NCBI GenBank assembly: GCA_031268195.1 | Contig: JAIRXQ010000075.1 | Location: 1 to 63,769 of the forward strand | Origin: Azoarcus sp. | Lineage (GTDB): Bacteria; Pseudomonadota; Gammaproteobacteria; Burkholderiales; Rhodocyclaceae | Direction: 5' to 3' | Length of the DNA stretch: 63,769 bases | In this document: one piece after another, positions 11,868 through 19,967 of the stretch | Numbering within the stretch: the stretch's first letter is position 1 | How the letters are laid out: every line of letters begins with the position of its first letter | Translations under genes and position numbers: made by a program | The notes under the pieces: model-generated | What the model was told of the DNA's origin: nothing | Databases searched by the model: none | Seen by the model: the letters and a program-made list of their open reading frames with translations, nothing else

Positions 11868-12047
11868 ACGCCGCCTCCGAAGATGCTGTCATCGAAGATG
11901 TGGTAACTCTACCACCGCCCTGCGGTACCGACAAACATTGTAGAATTTTCAGCCGGACTCGTTCCCAAAGTTTTACCCTTTGGAGGCCGAGCCAGCGTTG
12001 TCTTCGAGCGACGCCGCGCCGCCTCCGCCTACTCCACAGGAGCACCC
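11868..12047. promoter_or_regulatory. Divergent promoter region, parD-like/uvrB versus aminotransferase
   Basis: 180 bp. For the plus-strand gene a TGTAGAAT extended -10-like element lies at 11939-11946, about 100 bp before the start; no clear -35 is seen. The same TAGAAT hexamer recurs before ppx and tsaB, suggesting it is a usual -10 form here. An antitoxin operator could also lie here, but I see no strong palindrome. Confidence 0.35.
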
Positions 12048-13250
12048 ATGTCCGCATCATTGTTCGCCGCCGTCGAAATGGCGCCCCGCGACCCCATTCT
12101 GGGCCTCACCGAAGCATTCAACGCCGACACGCGTACCGAGAAAGTCAATCTCGGCGTCGGCGTCTACAAGGACGACAACGATAAATTGCCGCTCCTGGCC
12201 GCCGTCAAGGCTGCCGAGGAAGCGCGCCTGAAAGCGCAACCGGCGCGTGGTTATCAGCCGATCGACGGTAACCCCGCCTACAACCAGGCGGTGCGCGAGT
12301 TGATTTTCGGCGCGGGTTCTCAACGCGCCAGCGACGGTTCCGTCGTTACCATTCAGGCGCTGGGCGGCACTGGCGCACTGAAGGTCGGCGCGGATTATCT
12401 GAAGCAGTTGTTGCCCGGGACCACGCTCTATTTGAGCGATCCGTCCTGGGAGAACCACCGCGCCCTGTTCGGGGCCGCCGGGTTCCCCATCGAAACGTAT
12501 CCTTATTACGACCCGGCCACGCGCGGCGTCGATTTCGCGGGCATGAAGCAAAAGCTCGCCGCGTTACCGCCGAAGTCCGTCGTGCTGTTGCACGCCTGCT
12601 GCCACAACCCGACCGGCGCGGATCTCACCGGCGATCAGTGGCAGGAAGTGGCCGCCATCACCAAAGACAAGAACCTCGTGCCTTTCCTCGATTTCGCCTA
12701 TCAGGGATTCGCCGAGGGGCTGGAGCAGGATACCGTCGCCATTCGCACCTACGCGGCCTCCGGCGTACAGTTCTTCGTCGCATCGTCGTTCTCCAAGAGC
12801 TTCTCGCTCTACGGCGAGCGGGTGGGGGCGCTCTCCATCGTCACCGCCAACAAGGAAGAAGCTGCGCGCGTGGGCTCGCAGGTCAAGCGCGTCATCCGCA
12901 CCAACTATTCCAATCCGCCCACGCACGGCGGGAGCATCGTGGCGGCGGTGCTCGGCAGCGCCGAACTGCGCAAGCGCTGGGAAGAAGAGCTCACCAGCAT
13001 GCGCAACCGCATCCGCGCCATGCGTTCCGGCCTCGTCGAGGCGTTGAAGGCGGCGGGCGTGCAGCAGGATTTCTCCTTCATCGCCAAACAGCGCGGCATG
13101 TTCTCCTTTACGGGCTTGAGCAAGGATCAGGTCGAGCGCCTGAAAACTGAATACGGTATCTATGCCGTCAGTTCGGGGCGCATCAACGTGGCGGCGCTCA
13201 ACAGCAAGAACCTGCCCGTCGTGGCGAAGGCGATTGCCGGGGTGCTGTAG
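12048..13250 (+). CDS. Aromatic/aspartate aminotransferase (class I, PLP)
   Basis: 400 residues, fold-type I. Transfers amino groups between aspartate or aromatic amino acids and 2-oxo acids. Seen: CHNPTG around residues 185-190, DFAYQGFAEG (cofactor Asp) and SSFSKSFSLYGERVG with Schiff-base Lys at 250. N-terminus DPILGLTEAFNAD and length match AspC/TyrB of proteobacteria. The ATG at 12048 follows ACAGGAG. Single gene closed by a strong terminator. Substrate preference (TyrB or AspC) cannot be fixed from sequence; betaproteobacterial members next to uvrB are usually annotated as aromatic. Confidence 0.93.
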   Translation: MSASLFAAVEMAPRDPILGLTEAFNADTRTEKVNLGVGVYKDDNDKLPLLAAVKAAEEARLKAQPARGYQPIDGNPAYNQAVRELIFGAGSQRASDGSVVTIQALGGTGALKVGADYLKQLLPGTTLYLSDPSWENHRALFGAAGFPIETYPYYDPATRGVDFAGMKQKLAALPPKSVVLLHACCHNPTGADLTGDQWQEVAAITKDKNLVPFLDFAYQGFAEGLEQDTVAIRTYAASGVQFFVASSFSKSFSLYGERVGALSIVTANKEEAARVGSQVKRVIRTNYSNPPTHGGSIVAAVLGSAELRKRWEEELTSMRNRIRAMRSGLVEALKAAGVQQDFSFIAKQRGMFSFTGLSKDQVERLKTEYGIYAVSSGRINVAALNSKNLPVVAKAIAGVL

Positions 13251-13271
13251 CGCACGGCCATTGGACGTAAA

Positions 13272-13303
13272 AAAACCGGCGCCCCTCGAAGAGCGCCGGT
13301 TTT
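13272..13303. terminator. Bidirectional intrinsic terminator
   Basis: Perfect 11-bp stem, AAAACCGGCGC (13272-13282) with GCGCCGGTTTT (13293-13303) and a 10-nt loop, giving T-rich tails on both strands. It serves both the aminotransferase (plus) and rne (minus), which converge here. Confidence 0.9.
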
Positions 13304-13318
13304 CTTTGTGCGGGCTGT

Positions 13319-16165
13319 TCAGGCGTCTTTTTGCGTCTCCACCTGCTGCAACGGTTCGTCCGCGATCACTGTAAGCGGGCGCGGTTTGCGGCCACGGCGC
13401 ACGGGTTCTCCCGGTATCGCGTCGCTCGCGCTGGCCTTTTTCTCCGAACTCGTCTCGATCATGACCAGGCCGACGTTCTGCAAGGTATCGGAGAGGTCAG
13501 CCGCAGGCGTCTCGACCGGCGGCGTGTTCCTTCCGGCGCCGCGCGTCCCTCTCTTCGGGGAGGGAGGCGCGCTTTCGGGCTCCTTCTGCGAAGGCTGAGG
13601 GGGTAACACGGGCGGCTGAGGGATCAACACGGGTGTTTCGGCGACGAAAGCGGGTGTGTCAGCACCGGTAAAGGAATCGGTTTCCTTGCGCAGGGGCAGG
13701 GGAACCGGCGTGGCGGCGGCAGGCTCGAACGACTCTCCGAGGGCGGCTGCGGGCGCGGCGGAAATGAGCGCGGCGGGTGGGGCGTCGAACGGTTCGCTCG
13801 CCGCCACGGGCAAGGCTTCGGCCGCACCGCCGGTGTCCGTTTCCGGTGCGGCGGACGCAATGGCTTCGCCCTCGGCGCTGCGAGTGCGACGAGCACCGCG
13901 GCTGCGGCGGCGGCGTTTTTCGGGCGCGGCTTCCGTTTCGCCTGACGCGGCCGGGGTTTCGTCCACCGTCACGGCGTCGGCTTGCGTGGCTTCGATTTGT
14001 GCTTCGGCAGGGTCGCGGCGGCGCGGTTTGGGCGCGGGGGCCTCCAGTGCGTCGACGTCATTTTGGGCGGCGGCGGGCGGGGCGAGCTTGTTGGCATCCT
14101 CGGGTGTCTTGTCACGGTTGCGACGGCGGCGAGCGTTCGCGGAACGGGCAGTATCGGCTTCCGCCGCGCGTTCCGGCGTCTCGCCGCTGGTGCGCGGCGC
14201 GCGTTCCTGACGTTCGGCGCGCTCGCCGCGCGCCTTGGGCTGGCGATGCTGCTTTTCGTGCGTGGCGGCGTCGCCTTTTTCGGGGCGCTCGGTGCGGCTT
14301 TCGCGGGTTTCTTCGCGTTCGCCGCGTGCGGTGCGTCCGTTGCGCGCGCCACCGGCACGGCGCTCGCCGTTACGGTTGCCGCCGCGTCCACCACGCTCAC
14401 GTGGTTCGCGCGTGGCGGCCACGGAGTGGGCGGCTTCCGGTTCTTCGCTGCGCGTGTTGCCGCCGAACAGGCCGGAGAACCAGCCGGTGAGACGGGTGAT
14501 CACGCCGCCGCCGTGGGCGGCTTGTTCGTCGCGGGCGGCGGGACGTGGTTCGGGGGCGGGTTGCGAGGGGCCGATGCCCTTGATGACCGCTTCCTTGCGT
14601 GTGGGCTTGTCGCCGTCGCGTCCGTTGGCGGCGGGCAATTCCTCGGTGGGGTCCTGCACCATCTGGTAGCTGGCGAGCGCGATGTCTTCCTGATTCAGCT
14701 GGTCGTGGCGCAGGCGCGTGATTTCGTGCGCCGGGGTTTCCATGTGGCGGTTGGGCACGATGATGAGCTGAATTTTGTGGCGGAATTCGACGCGTGCGAT
14801 GTCGACGCGCTTCTCGTTCAGGAGATAAGTGGCGACATCGACCGGCACCTGCAAATGCACCGCGCCGGTGTTTTCCTTCATCGCCTCTTCTTCGAGGATG
14901 CGCAGGATGTGCAGCGCCGAGGATTCGGTGCTGCGGATATGGCCGGTGCCGGTGCAGCGCGGGCAGGTGATGTAGCTGGTTTCGGCCAGCGCCGGGCGCA
15001 GGCGCTGGCGCGAGAGTTCGAGCAGGCCGAAGCGGCTGATCTTGCCTGTTTGCACGCGGGCTCGGTCGTAGCGCAGGGCGTCGCGCAGGCGGTTTTCGAC
15101 TTCGCGTTGATTCTTGGAGGATTCCATGTCGATGAAGTCGATGACGATGAGTCCGCCCAAGTCGCGCAGGCACAGCTGCCGGGCGATTTCCTCGGCGGCT
15201 TCGAGGTTGGTGCGCAGGGCCGTCTCCTCGATGTCCGCGCCTTTGGTGGCACGGCCGGAGTTGACGTCGATGGCCACCAGCGCTTCGGTGTGGTCGATGA
15301 CCACAGCGCCGCCCGAGGGCAGATTCACTTGTCGCGAATAAGCCGATTCGATCTGGTGTTCGATCTGAAAGCGCGAGAACAGCGGCACGTCGTCGTGGTA
15401 ACGCTTGATGCGGTTGATGCTGCCCGGCATGACGTGGCCCATGAACTGCCGCGCCTGCTCGAAGATGTCATCGGTGTCGATGAGGATTTCACCGATGTCG
15501 GGCTGGAAGTAATCGCGGATGGCACGAATGACGAGGCTGCCTTCCTGATAGATGAGGAACGCGCCGCTTTGCTCGCGCGCCGCGCCTTCGATGGCCGACC
15601 ACAGTTGCAGCAGGTAATTCAAATCCCACTGCAATTCTTCGACGCTGCGCCCGATGGCGGCGGTGCGCGCGATCAGGCTCATGCCGTGCGGCGCTTCGAG
15701 TTGATCCATCGTCTCGCGCAATTCAGAGCGGTCGTCGCCCTCGATGCGGCGCGATACGCCGCCGCCGCGCGGGTTGTTCGGCATCAGCACGAGATAGCGG
15801 CCCGCGAGCGACACGTAAGTGGTGAGCGCCGCGCCCTTGTTGCCGCGTTCGTCCTTTTCGACCTGGACGATGAGTTCCTGCCCTTCGCGCAAGACATCGC
15901 GGATGCCCGCGTTCTTGCCCGTGCCGGGCTGGAAGTAGGAATGGGCGATCTCCTTGAGCGGCAGGAAACCGTGGCGCTCCGCGCCGTAATCGACGAAAGC
16001 GGCTTCGAGGCTCGGCTCGATGCGGGTGATGAGCGCTTTGTAGATGTTGCTCTTGCGTTCTTCCTTGTTGGCCGATTCGATATCGAGGTCGATCAGTTTT
16101 TGACCGTCTACGATTGCGACGCGAAGTTCCTCGGCCTGCGTCGCGTTGAAAAGCATGCGCTTCAT
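13319..16165 (-). CDS. rne: Ribonuclease E
   Basis: 948 residues from the ATG at 16163-16165 (MKRMLFNATQAEELRVAIVDG), which is the conserved N-terminus; an upstream in-frame ATG at 16222 adds 19 unconserved residues and is rejected. Endonuclease for mRNA decay and rRNA/tRNA maturation, scaffold of the degradosome. Seen: S1 domain near residues 36-120, catalytic VAIDVNSG region, and the Zn-link CPRCTGTGH. The C-terminal half is low complexity: Arg/Glu/Gly-rich RNA-binding segments (about 560-720), then an Ala/Pro-rich tail, as expected for the disordered scaffold. Partner-binding microdomains cannot be assigned by eye. Confidence 0.96.
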   Translation of the reverse strand: MKRMLFNATQAEELRVAIVDGQKLIDLDIESANKEERKSNIYKALITRIEPSLEAAFVDYGAERHGFLPLKEIAHSYFQPGTGKNAGIRDVLREGQELIVQVEKDERGNKGAALTTYVSLAGRYLVLMPNNPRGGGVSRRIEGDDRSELRETMDQLEAPHGMSLIARTAAIGRSVEELQWDLNYLLQLWSAIEGAAREQSGAFLIYQEGSLVIRAIRDYFQPDIGEILIDTDDIFEQARQFMGHVMPGSINRIKRYHDDVPLFSRFQIEHQIESAYSRQVNLPSGGAVVIDHTEALVAIDVNSGRATKGADIEETALRTNLEAAEEIARQLCLRDLGGLIVIDFIDMESSKNQREVENRLRDALRYDRARVQTGKISRFGLLELSRQRLRPALAETSYITCPRCTGTGHIRSTESSALHILRILEEEAMKENTGAVHLQVPVDVATYLLNEKRVDIARVEFRHKIQLIIVPNRHMETPAHEITRLRHDQLNQEDIALASYQMVQDPTEELPAANGRDGDKPTRKEAVIKGIGPSQPAPEPRPAARDEQAAHGGGVITRLTGWFSGLFGGNTRSEEPEAAHSVAATREPRERGGRGGNRNGERRAGGARNGRTARGEREETRESRTERPEKGDAATHEKQHRQPKARGERAERQERAPRTSGETPERAAEADTARSANARRRRNRDKTPEDANKLAPPAAAQNDVDALEAPAPKPRRRDPAEAQIEATQADAVTVDETPAASGETEAAPEKRRRRSRGARRTRSAEGEAIASAAPETDTGGAAEALPVAASEPFDAPPAALISAAPAAALGESFEPAAATPVPLPLRKETDSFTGADTPAFVAETPVLIPQPPVLPPQPSQKEPESAPPSPKRGTRGAGRNTPPVETPAADLSDTLQNVGLVMIETSSEKKASASDAIPGEPVRRGRKPRPLTVIADEPLQQVETQKDA

Positions 16166-16627
16166 TGTGGGTCGTTCTCCCGCGCCAAAAGCACACGAGC
16201 AGGAACGACCGGCGCGCACCACCGCGCTATCCGGGGGTCAGGAGCGTTGAATTCGGGCTACTTTCATCCGGCGATAGTCTTGAATGTGATGGGTTGGTCG
16301 GTCGTATTTCACTTGTCCTGCCGGTGCGGGGGCGCCTCTGGCGAGCGATGACGCTCGCGTCGCGTCCGTCCCGCGCGGGCAGGAGCATTTGATCCTGCGA
16401 GTTGCGTATTGCGCGTTCTTTGTATCCAGCCCTGCGGCTGGATGGGTGTGTCGGAATTGTGTATTGCGCTACCATCGCTACCCTTTGGAGCGGGTTTCGC
16501 GCGAGCTTCCAACCGGGAGCACACGTATGGACTCAAACATGGACTCAAGCGCCGCCTCCATCCATCGCATTTTCGCGCATGGGGTCGACAGCCGCGATCC
16601 GGTTTCGGCCGGCGGATTATATTCACG
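16166..16627. other. Long rne leader / rluC upstream region
   Basis: 462 bp without a supported gene, between divergent rne and rluC. It holds a perfect 8-bp hairpin, ATCCAGCC (16424-16431) and GGCTGGAT (16436-16443), with a CTGC loop, and two similar GTATTGCGC segments (about 16405 and 16465). Long structured 5' UTRs controlling rne autoregulation are known in enterobacteria; this could be equivalent (inference). ORFs across it lack family resemblance. Confidence 0.5.
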
Positions 16628-17563
16628 ATGATGACTCAAGGCAAAGCAATTACTGTGCGGCGCGAGCGGATTGACGAAACCGTCGCCGGGCAGCGTATCG
16701 ACAACTATCTGCTGCGCATCGCCAAGGGCGTGCCGAAAAGCCATATCTATCGCATCCTGCGCGGCGGCGAAGTGCGCGTAAACGGCCGCCGCGTGCGCCA
16801 GACCTACCGCCTCGTCCTCGGCGACGAAGTGCGCATTCCGCCGCTGCGCACGGGCGAAGCACCCGCCGAACGGCCCGTGCCCGCGGGCCCGCCGTTGCCG
16901 GTGGCTTATGAGGACGAGGCGCTGCTCGTGCTCGACAAACCCGCCGGGCTCGCCGTGCATGGCGGCAGCGGCGTGAGCTTCGGCGTCATCGAGCGGCTGC
17001 GCGCGCAGCGTCCCGAAGCGCGGCTGCTTGAACTTGCGCACCGCCTCGACCGCGAAACGTCGGGCCTCTTGATCGTGGCGAAAAAGCGTTCGGCGCTCAC
17101 GACGCTGCACGACATGATGCGCGCGGGCCATGTGGAAAAACGCTATCTGGCGCTGGTTGCCGGGCAATGGCTCAATCCGCTCCAGCACGTGAAGGCGCCG
17201 CTTTTCAAATACCTCACCGCCGAGGGCGAGCGCCGCGTCCGCGTCGCGCCGCACGGCAAGCCCGCGCACAGCATCGTGCGTCTGCTCAAACGCTGGCGGG
17301 ATTTCAGCCTGCTCGAAGTCGAATTGAAAACCGGACGCACGCACCAGATTCGCGTCCATCTCGCGCACCTCGGCTTCCCGCTCGCGGGTGACGACAAGTA
17401 CGGCGATTTCGCCCGCAACAAAACGCTCGAAGGCGAAGGCTTGCGCAGTATGTTTTTGCATGCCGCGAAGCTTGCTTTCTCTCATCCGGTCTCCGGCGCA
17501 CGCATCGAACTGGAATCGCCGCTGCCGGCAGGATTGCAATCCTTTCTCGATGATCTGCCATGA
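16628..17563 (+). CDS. rluC: Ribosomal large-subunit pseudouridine synthase (RluC type)
   Basis: 311 residues from the ATG at 16628. An N-terminal S4 RNA-binding domain (about 20-75; KSHIYRILRGGEVRVNGRR) and an RsuA/RluA catalytic domain with HRLDRETSG at 138-146 (nucleophile Asp141). Isomerises uridines of 23S rRNA (955, 2504 and 2580 in E. coli numbering for RluC). A longer reading from 16409 adds 73 unlikely residues. Its last bases overlap the next gene (ATGA), so the two are coupled; rne-rluC-gph proximity is typical of proteobacteria. Confidence 0.94.
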   Translation: MMTQGKAITVRRERIDETVAGQRIDNYLLRIAKGVPKSHIYRILRGGEVRVNGRRVRQTYRLVLGDEVRIPPLRTGEAPAERPVPAGPPLPVAYEDEALLVLDKPAGLAVHGGSGVSFGVIERLRAQRPEARLLELAHRLDRETSGLLIVAKKRSALTTLHDMMRAGHVEKRYLALVAGQWLNPLQHVKAPLFKYLTAEGERRVRVAPHGKPAHSIVRLLKRWRDFSLLEVELKTGRTHQIRVHLAHLGFPLAGDDKYGDFARNKTLEGEGLRSMFLHAAKLAFSHPVSGARIELESPLPAGLQSFLDDLP

Positions 17564-18216
17564 CGACTAAATTCGACCTCATCGTTTTCGACTGGGACGG
17601 CACCCTGATGGACTCCGCCGCCGCCATCGTGCACGCCATCCAGTGCGCCTGCCGCGACCTCGGCCTGCCGGTGCCCGACGAGGCTTGCGCCCGTCACGTG
17701 ATCGGCCTCGGACTCATCGAAGCGCTGCAATACGCCGTGCCCGACCTGCCGCCGGAGGATTACCCTAAGCTCTCCGAACGCTATCGCCATCACTATTTCG
17801 CCAGCTTCGACGATCTCGTGCTCTTTCCCGGCGTGGCCGATCTGCTCGCGTGGCTCGCCCGGCAGGGGCGGCTGCTCGCCGTCGCCACGGGCAAGAGCCG
17901 CAAAGGACTCGATCACGCGCTCGAACGCTCCGGGCTCGGCCCGTTCTTTCACGCCACCCGCTGCGCCGACGAATGTTTCTCCAAACCGCATCCGCAAATG
18001 CTCGAAGAGCTGATGTTCGAGCTGGCCGTCCCGCCTGAAAAAACGCTGATGATCGGAGATACCACGCACGATTTGCGCATGGCGGAAAGTGCCGGCGTGG
18101 CCGGCTTGGGGGTTGGCTTCGGCGCGCATCCGCTCGAAGTGCTGCGCGCCGAATCGCCCCTGGCGCTCGTCGAGACGCCGGCGGCGCTGGTAACGTGGGT
18201 GAAAGCGAACGTTTGA
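17560..18216 (+). CDS. HAD-family hydrolase, phosphoglycolate phosphatase-like
   Basis: 218 residues. HAD motif I DWDGT (nucleophile Asp11, acid Asp13), motif II VATGKSRKG, and motif III/IV K-PHPQM...MIGDTTHDLRMA. Small helical cap after motif I. Such rluC-linked HADs are usually annotated Gph-like; substrate unproven. The ATG overlaps the rluC stop by 4 bp. It ends just before a 15-bp triplicate repeat and converges on pncC. Confidence 0.88.
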   Translation: MTTKFDLIVFDWDGTLMDSAAAIVHAIQCACRDLGLPVPDEACARHVIGLGLIEALQYAVPDLPPEDYPKLSERYRHHYFASFDDLVLFPGVADLLAWLARQGRLLAVATGKSRKGLDHALERSGLGPFFHATRCADECFSKPHPQMLEELMFELAVPPEKTLMIGDTTHDLRMAESAGVAGLGVGFGAHPLEVLRAESPLALVETPAALVTWVKANV

Positions 18217-18226
18217 CGGCGGGCGG

Positions 18227-18271
18227 CGCGGTTATTTGTCTCGCAGCTATTTGTCCCGCGGCTATTTGTTC
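18227..18271. repeat. Three imperfect 15-bp tandem repeats over the pncC stop codon
   Basis: Units at 18227-18241, 18242-18256 and 18257-18271 share CGCRGYTATTTGTYY. On the minus strand each unit carries the end of pncC (ACAAATAG or ACAAATAA), so three in-frame stop codons follow at 5-codon spacing. Looks like slippage-type triplication of the gene end. Confidence 0.85.
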
Positions 18272-18759
18272 GTTTCTTCGGCCATTTCGATCAGCTTTTT
18301 GAGGGCCGTCACTACCGTCTGCCGCCGCACGGCTTCGCGCTCGCCCTTGAAGCGCCGCGTTTTCACCGTCCCTTCGCTGCGCCGCGCGCTCCACGCGAGG
18401 CACACCATCCCCACGGGCTTGGCCGCGCTGCCGCCGCTTGGCCCGGCAATGCCGGTGACGGCGACCGTCAAGTCGGCATGACTGTGCGCCAGGGCGCCGT
18501 CGGCCATCTCCTGCGCCGTCTCCTTGCTCACCGCACCCTGGCGGGCGAGTGTGGCGGGCGAGACGCCGAGCAGTTCGACTTTCGATTCGTTGGAATAAGT
18601 GACGAAGCCGCGCTCGAACCAACCCGAACTGCCCGCCGTGGCGGTGACGGTTTCGGCAATCCAGCCGCCGGTGCAGGATTCCGCCGTGGCGAGCATCCAT
18701 CCGCGCTTGACAAGCGCCTTTCCCAGTCGTGCAGAGAGCGCGGCGAGTTCTTCATCCAT
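18262..18759 (-). CDS. pncC: Nicotinamide-nucleotide amidohydrolase (CinA C-terminal domain protein)
   Basis: 165 residues, stand-alone CinA C-terminal domain. Deamidates NMN to NaMN in pyridine-nucleotide salvage. Seen: TAESCTGGWIAETVT, YSNESKVELLGV, and TGIAGPSGGSAAKPVG, all family signatures. It starts 3 bp after the pgpA stop, so the two form an operon. The stop region is triplicated (see repeat). Confidence 0.94.
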   Translation of the reverse strand: MDEELAALSARLGKALVKRGWMLATAESCTGGWIAETVTATAGSSGWFERGFVTYSNESKVELLGVSPATLARQGAVSKETAQEMADGALAHSHADLTVAVTGIAGPSGGSAAKPVGMVCLAWSARRSEGTVKTRRFKGEREAVRRQTVVTALKKLIEMAEETNK

Positions 18760-18762
18760 CGG

Positions 18763-19260
18763 TCAGACTCCGGGCAAAAGGCGAACGAGCCGCACGAGCA
18801 CGGCCAGCGCCAGCAGGGTGTAACAGGCAGCGAGCAGATCGTCGAACATGACGCCGAAGCCGTTTTTGAACCGTGCGTCGGCCTGCCGGACCGGCGGCGG
18901 CTTCACGATATCGAACAAGCGGAACAGCGCGACCGCCACCGCCTGCCAGGCAAGCGTTGCCGGCGTGAAAAAGAGCACCAGCCACATCGCCACCATCTCG
19001 TCCCAGACGATCGCGCCATGATCCGGCACCCCCAGCGCGTGCCCGGTGCGATCGCAGGCGAGCGAGCCGCCCACGAAGCAAAACGCGAGCAGCGCCAGAA
19101 ACACGGCATCCGGCAGCGGTACGCGCAGGAGCGGGTACAGCAACCATGCCGCCAGCGTTCCCGCCGTCCCCGGCGCGACCGGGGAGAGGCCGGAGCCGAA
19201 GCCGAGCGAGACCAGATGAATCGGGTTGCGCAGCAGCCGGGGCGAGGGGCGAGGGTCCAT
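18763..19260 (-). CDS. pgpA: Phosphatidylglycerophosphatase A
   Basis: 165 residues from the ATG 19258-19260 (MDPRPSPRLLRNPIHLVSLG). Inner-membrane enzyme removing phosphate from phosphatidylglycerol phosphate. Seen: FGSGLSPVAPGTAGTLAAW, the acidic motif DEMVAMW and FDIVKPPPV, with three to four hydrophobic segments. A much longer reading from 20022 is a frame artefact. pgpA-pncC pairing is common in betaproteobacteria. Confidence 0.93.
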   Translation of the reverse strand: MDPRPSPRLLRNPIHLVSLGFGSGLSPVAPGTAGTLAAWLLYPLLRVPLPDAVFLALLAFCFVGGSLACDRTGHALGVPDHGAIVWDEMVAMWLVLFFTPATLAWQAVAVALFRLFDIVKPPPVRQADARFKNGFGVMFDDLLAACYTLLALAVLVRLVRLLPGV

Positions 19261-19390
19261 GAGGCAAAGGAGGCGAATATAGCCGACGAAATACGGGCCG
19301 ACGAAATGCGGGGCAGCATAGCATGTGGGGAGCGGATAGCATCGAGCCGATACGTTCGAGGTTTGCGGTGCTTGTGTGCGCAGTGCAGTT

Positions 19391-19434
19391 TTGACACAAT
19401 CCGCCCGGCGTATCTGCCAGAATTCACCGGGCGG
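19391..19434 (+). promoter_or_regulatory. Candidate promoter and operator ahead of the aryl-polyene locus
   Basis: A consensus -35 TTGACA (19391-19396) is followed 4 bp later by CCGCCCGG (19401-19408), which pairs perfectly with CCGGGCGG (19427-19434) across 18 bp. The -10 is unclear (TATCTG at 19411 gives a short 14-bp spacer; CAGAAT at 19418 a long 21-bp one). An atypical spacer inside a dyad suggests an activator- or repressor-bound promoter (inference). Confidence 0.45.
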
Positions 19435-19488
19435 TTCTATCTTGATGTTTTTTTCCTGTTTTTTTGCCGTTTTCCGAAGGGGGTTGCA

Positions 19489-19950
19489 ATGAAAAAAGGC
19501 CTGCTTGCTTTGTCCGCTATCGTCGCTTTCGTCGTGCCAGCCACCACGCAGGCGCGTGATACCCAGCATTTCTACGATTTCCACCTCGTCGTCGAGGAGG
19601 CGCTCGCGGATGGCGCGCTGGATGGCACGGTCAAGTTCTATCTGATGGGTGAAAAGATCCCCGGCAAAGTCACGCAAACGTTCCCCGAGGCCGTCTCCGA
19701 CAGAAAGACCGGGAAAAAAGGCACTACTGGCGCAGGCAAGGACGGGGATCAGGCGCGTTGTGATTGGGCATTGCGCGCCGCGCTGCTCTCGTTTCAAGAC
19801 AACGCCAAGAAAAACGGCGCCAATGCCGTGATCGATCTGGTGAGCTACTACAAGGAAGTCGAGTATCAGGACGTCTCCAAGTACGAATGCCATGCCGGAA
19901 AGTTCATGGTTGGTGCGGCCCTGAAGGGAAAAGCGGCCATCGTAAGATAG
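19489..19950 (+). CDS. Small exported protein of unknown function
   Basis: 153 residues. Signal peptide MKKGLLALSAIVAFVVPATTQA, mature part rich in Lys/Asp with two Cys (RCDWALRAAL and KYECHAGKF) that could form a disulfide. It resembles a short exported family sometimes mislabelled as excinuclease ATPase subunit; I cannot assign a function. AAGGGGG precedes the ATG. It ends 17 bp before the first aryl-polyene gene and may be first in that transcript, but is not a recognised component of such clusters. Confidence 0.75.
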   Translation: MKKGLLALSAIVAFVVPATTQARDTQHFYDFHLVVEEALADGALDGTVKFYLMGEKIPGKVTQTFPEAVSDRKTGKKGTTGAGKDGDQARCDWALRAALLSFQDNAKKNGANAVIDLVSYYKEVEYQDVSKYECHAGKFMVGAALKGKAAIVR

Positions 19951-19967
19951 AAGCGGCAGGGCCGAAC

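Noticed and set aside
16166-16222. Upstream start for RNase E
   Set aside because: Adds 19 unconserved residues; the family N-terminus MKRMLFNATQ begins at 16165.
13982-16351. 789-codon plus-strand ORF
   Set aside because: Antisense to rne; no recognisable protein.
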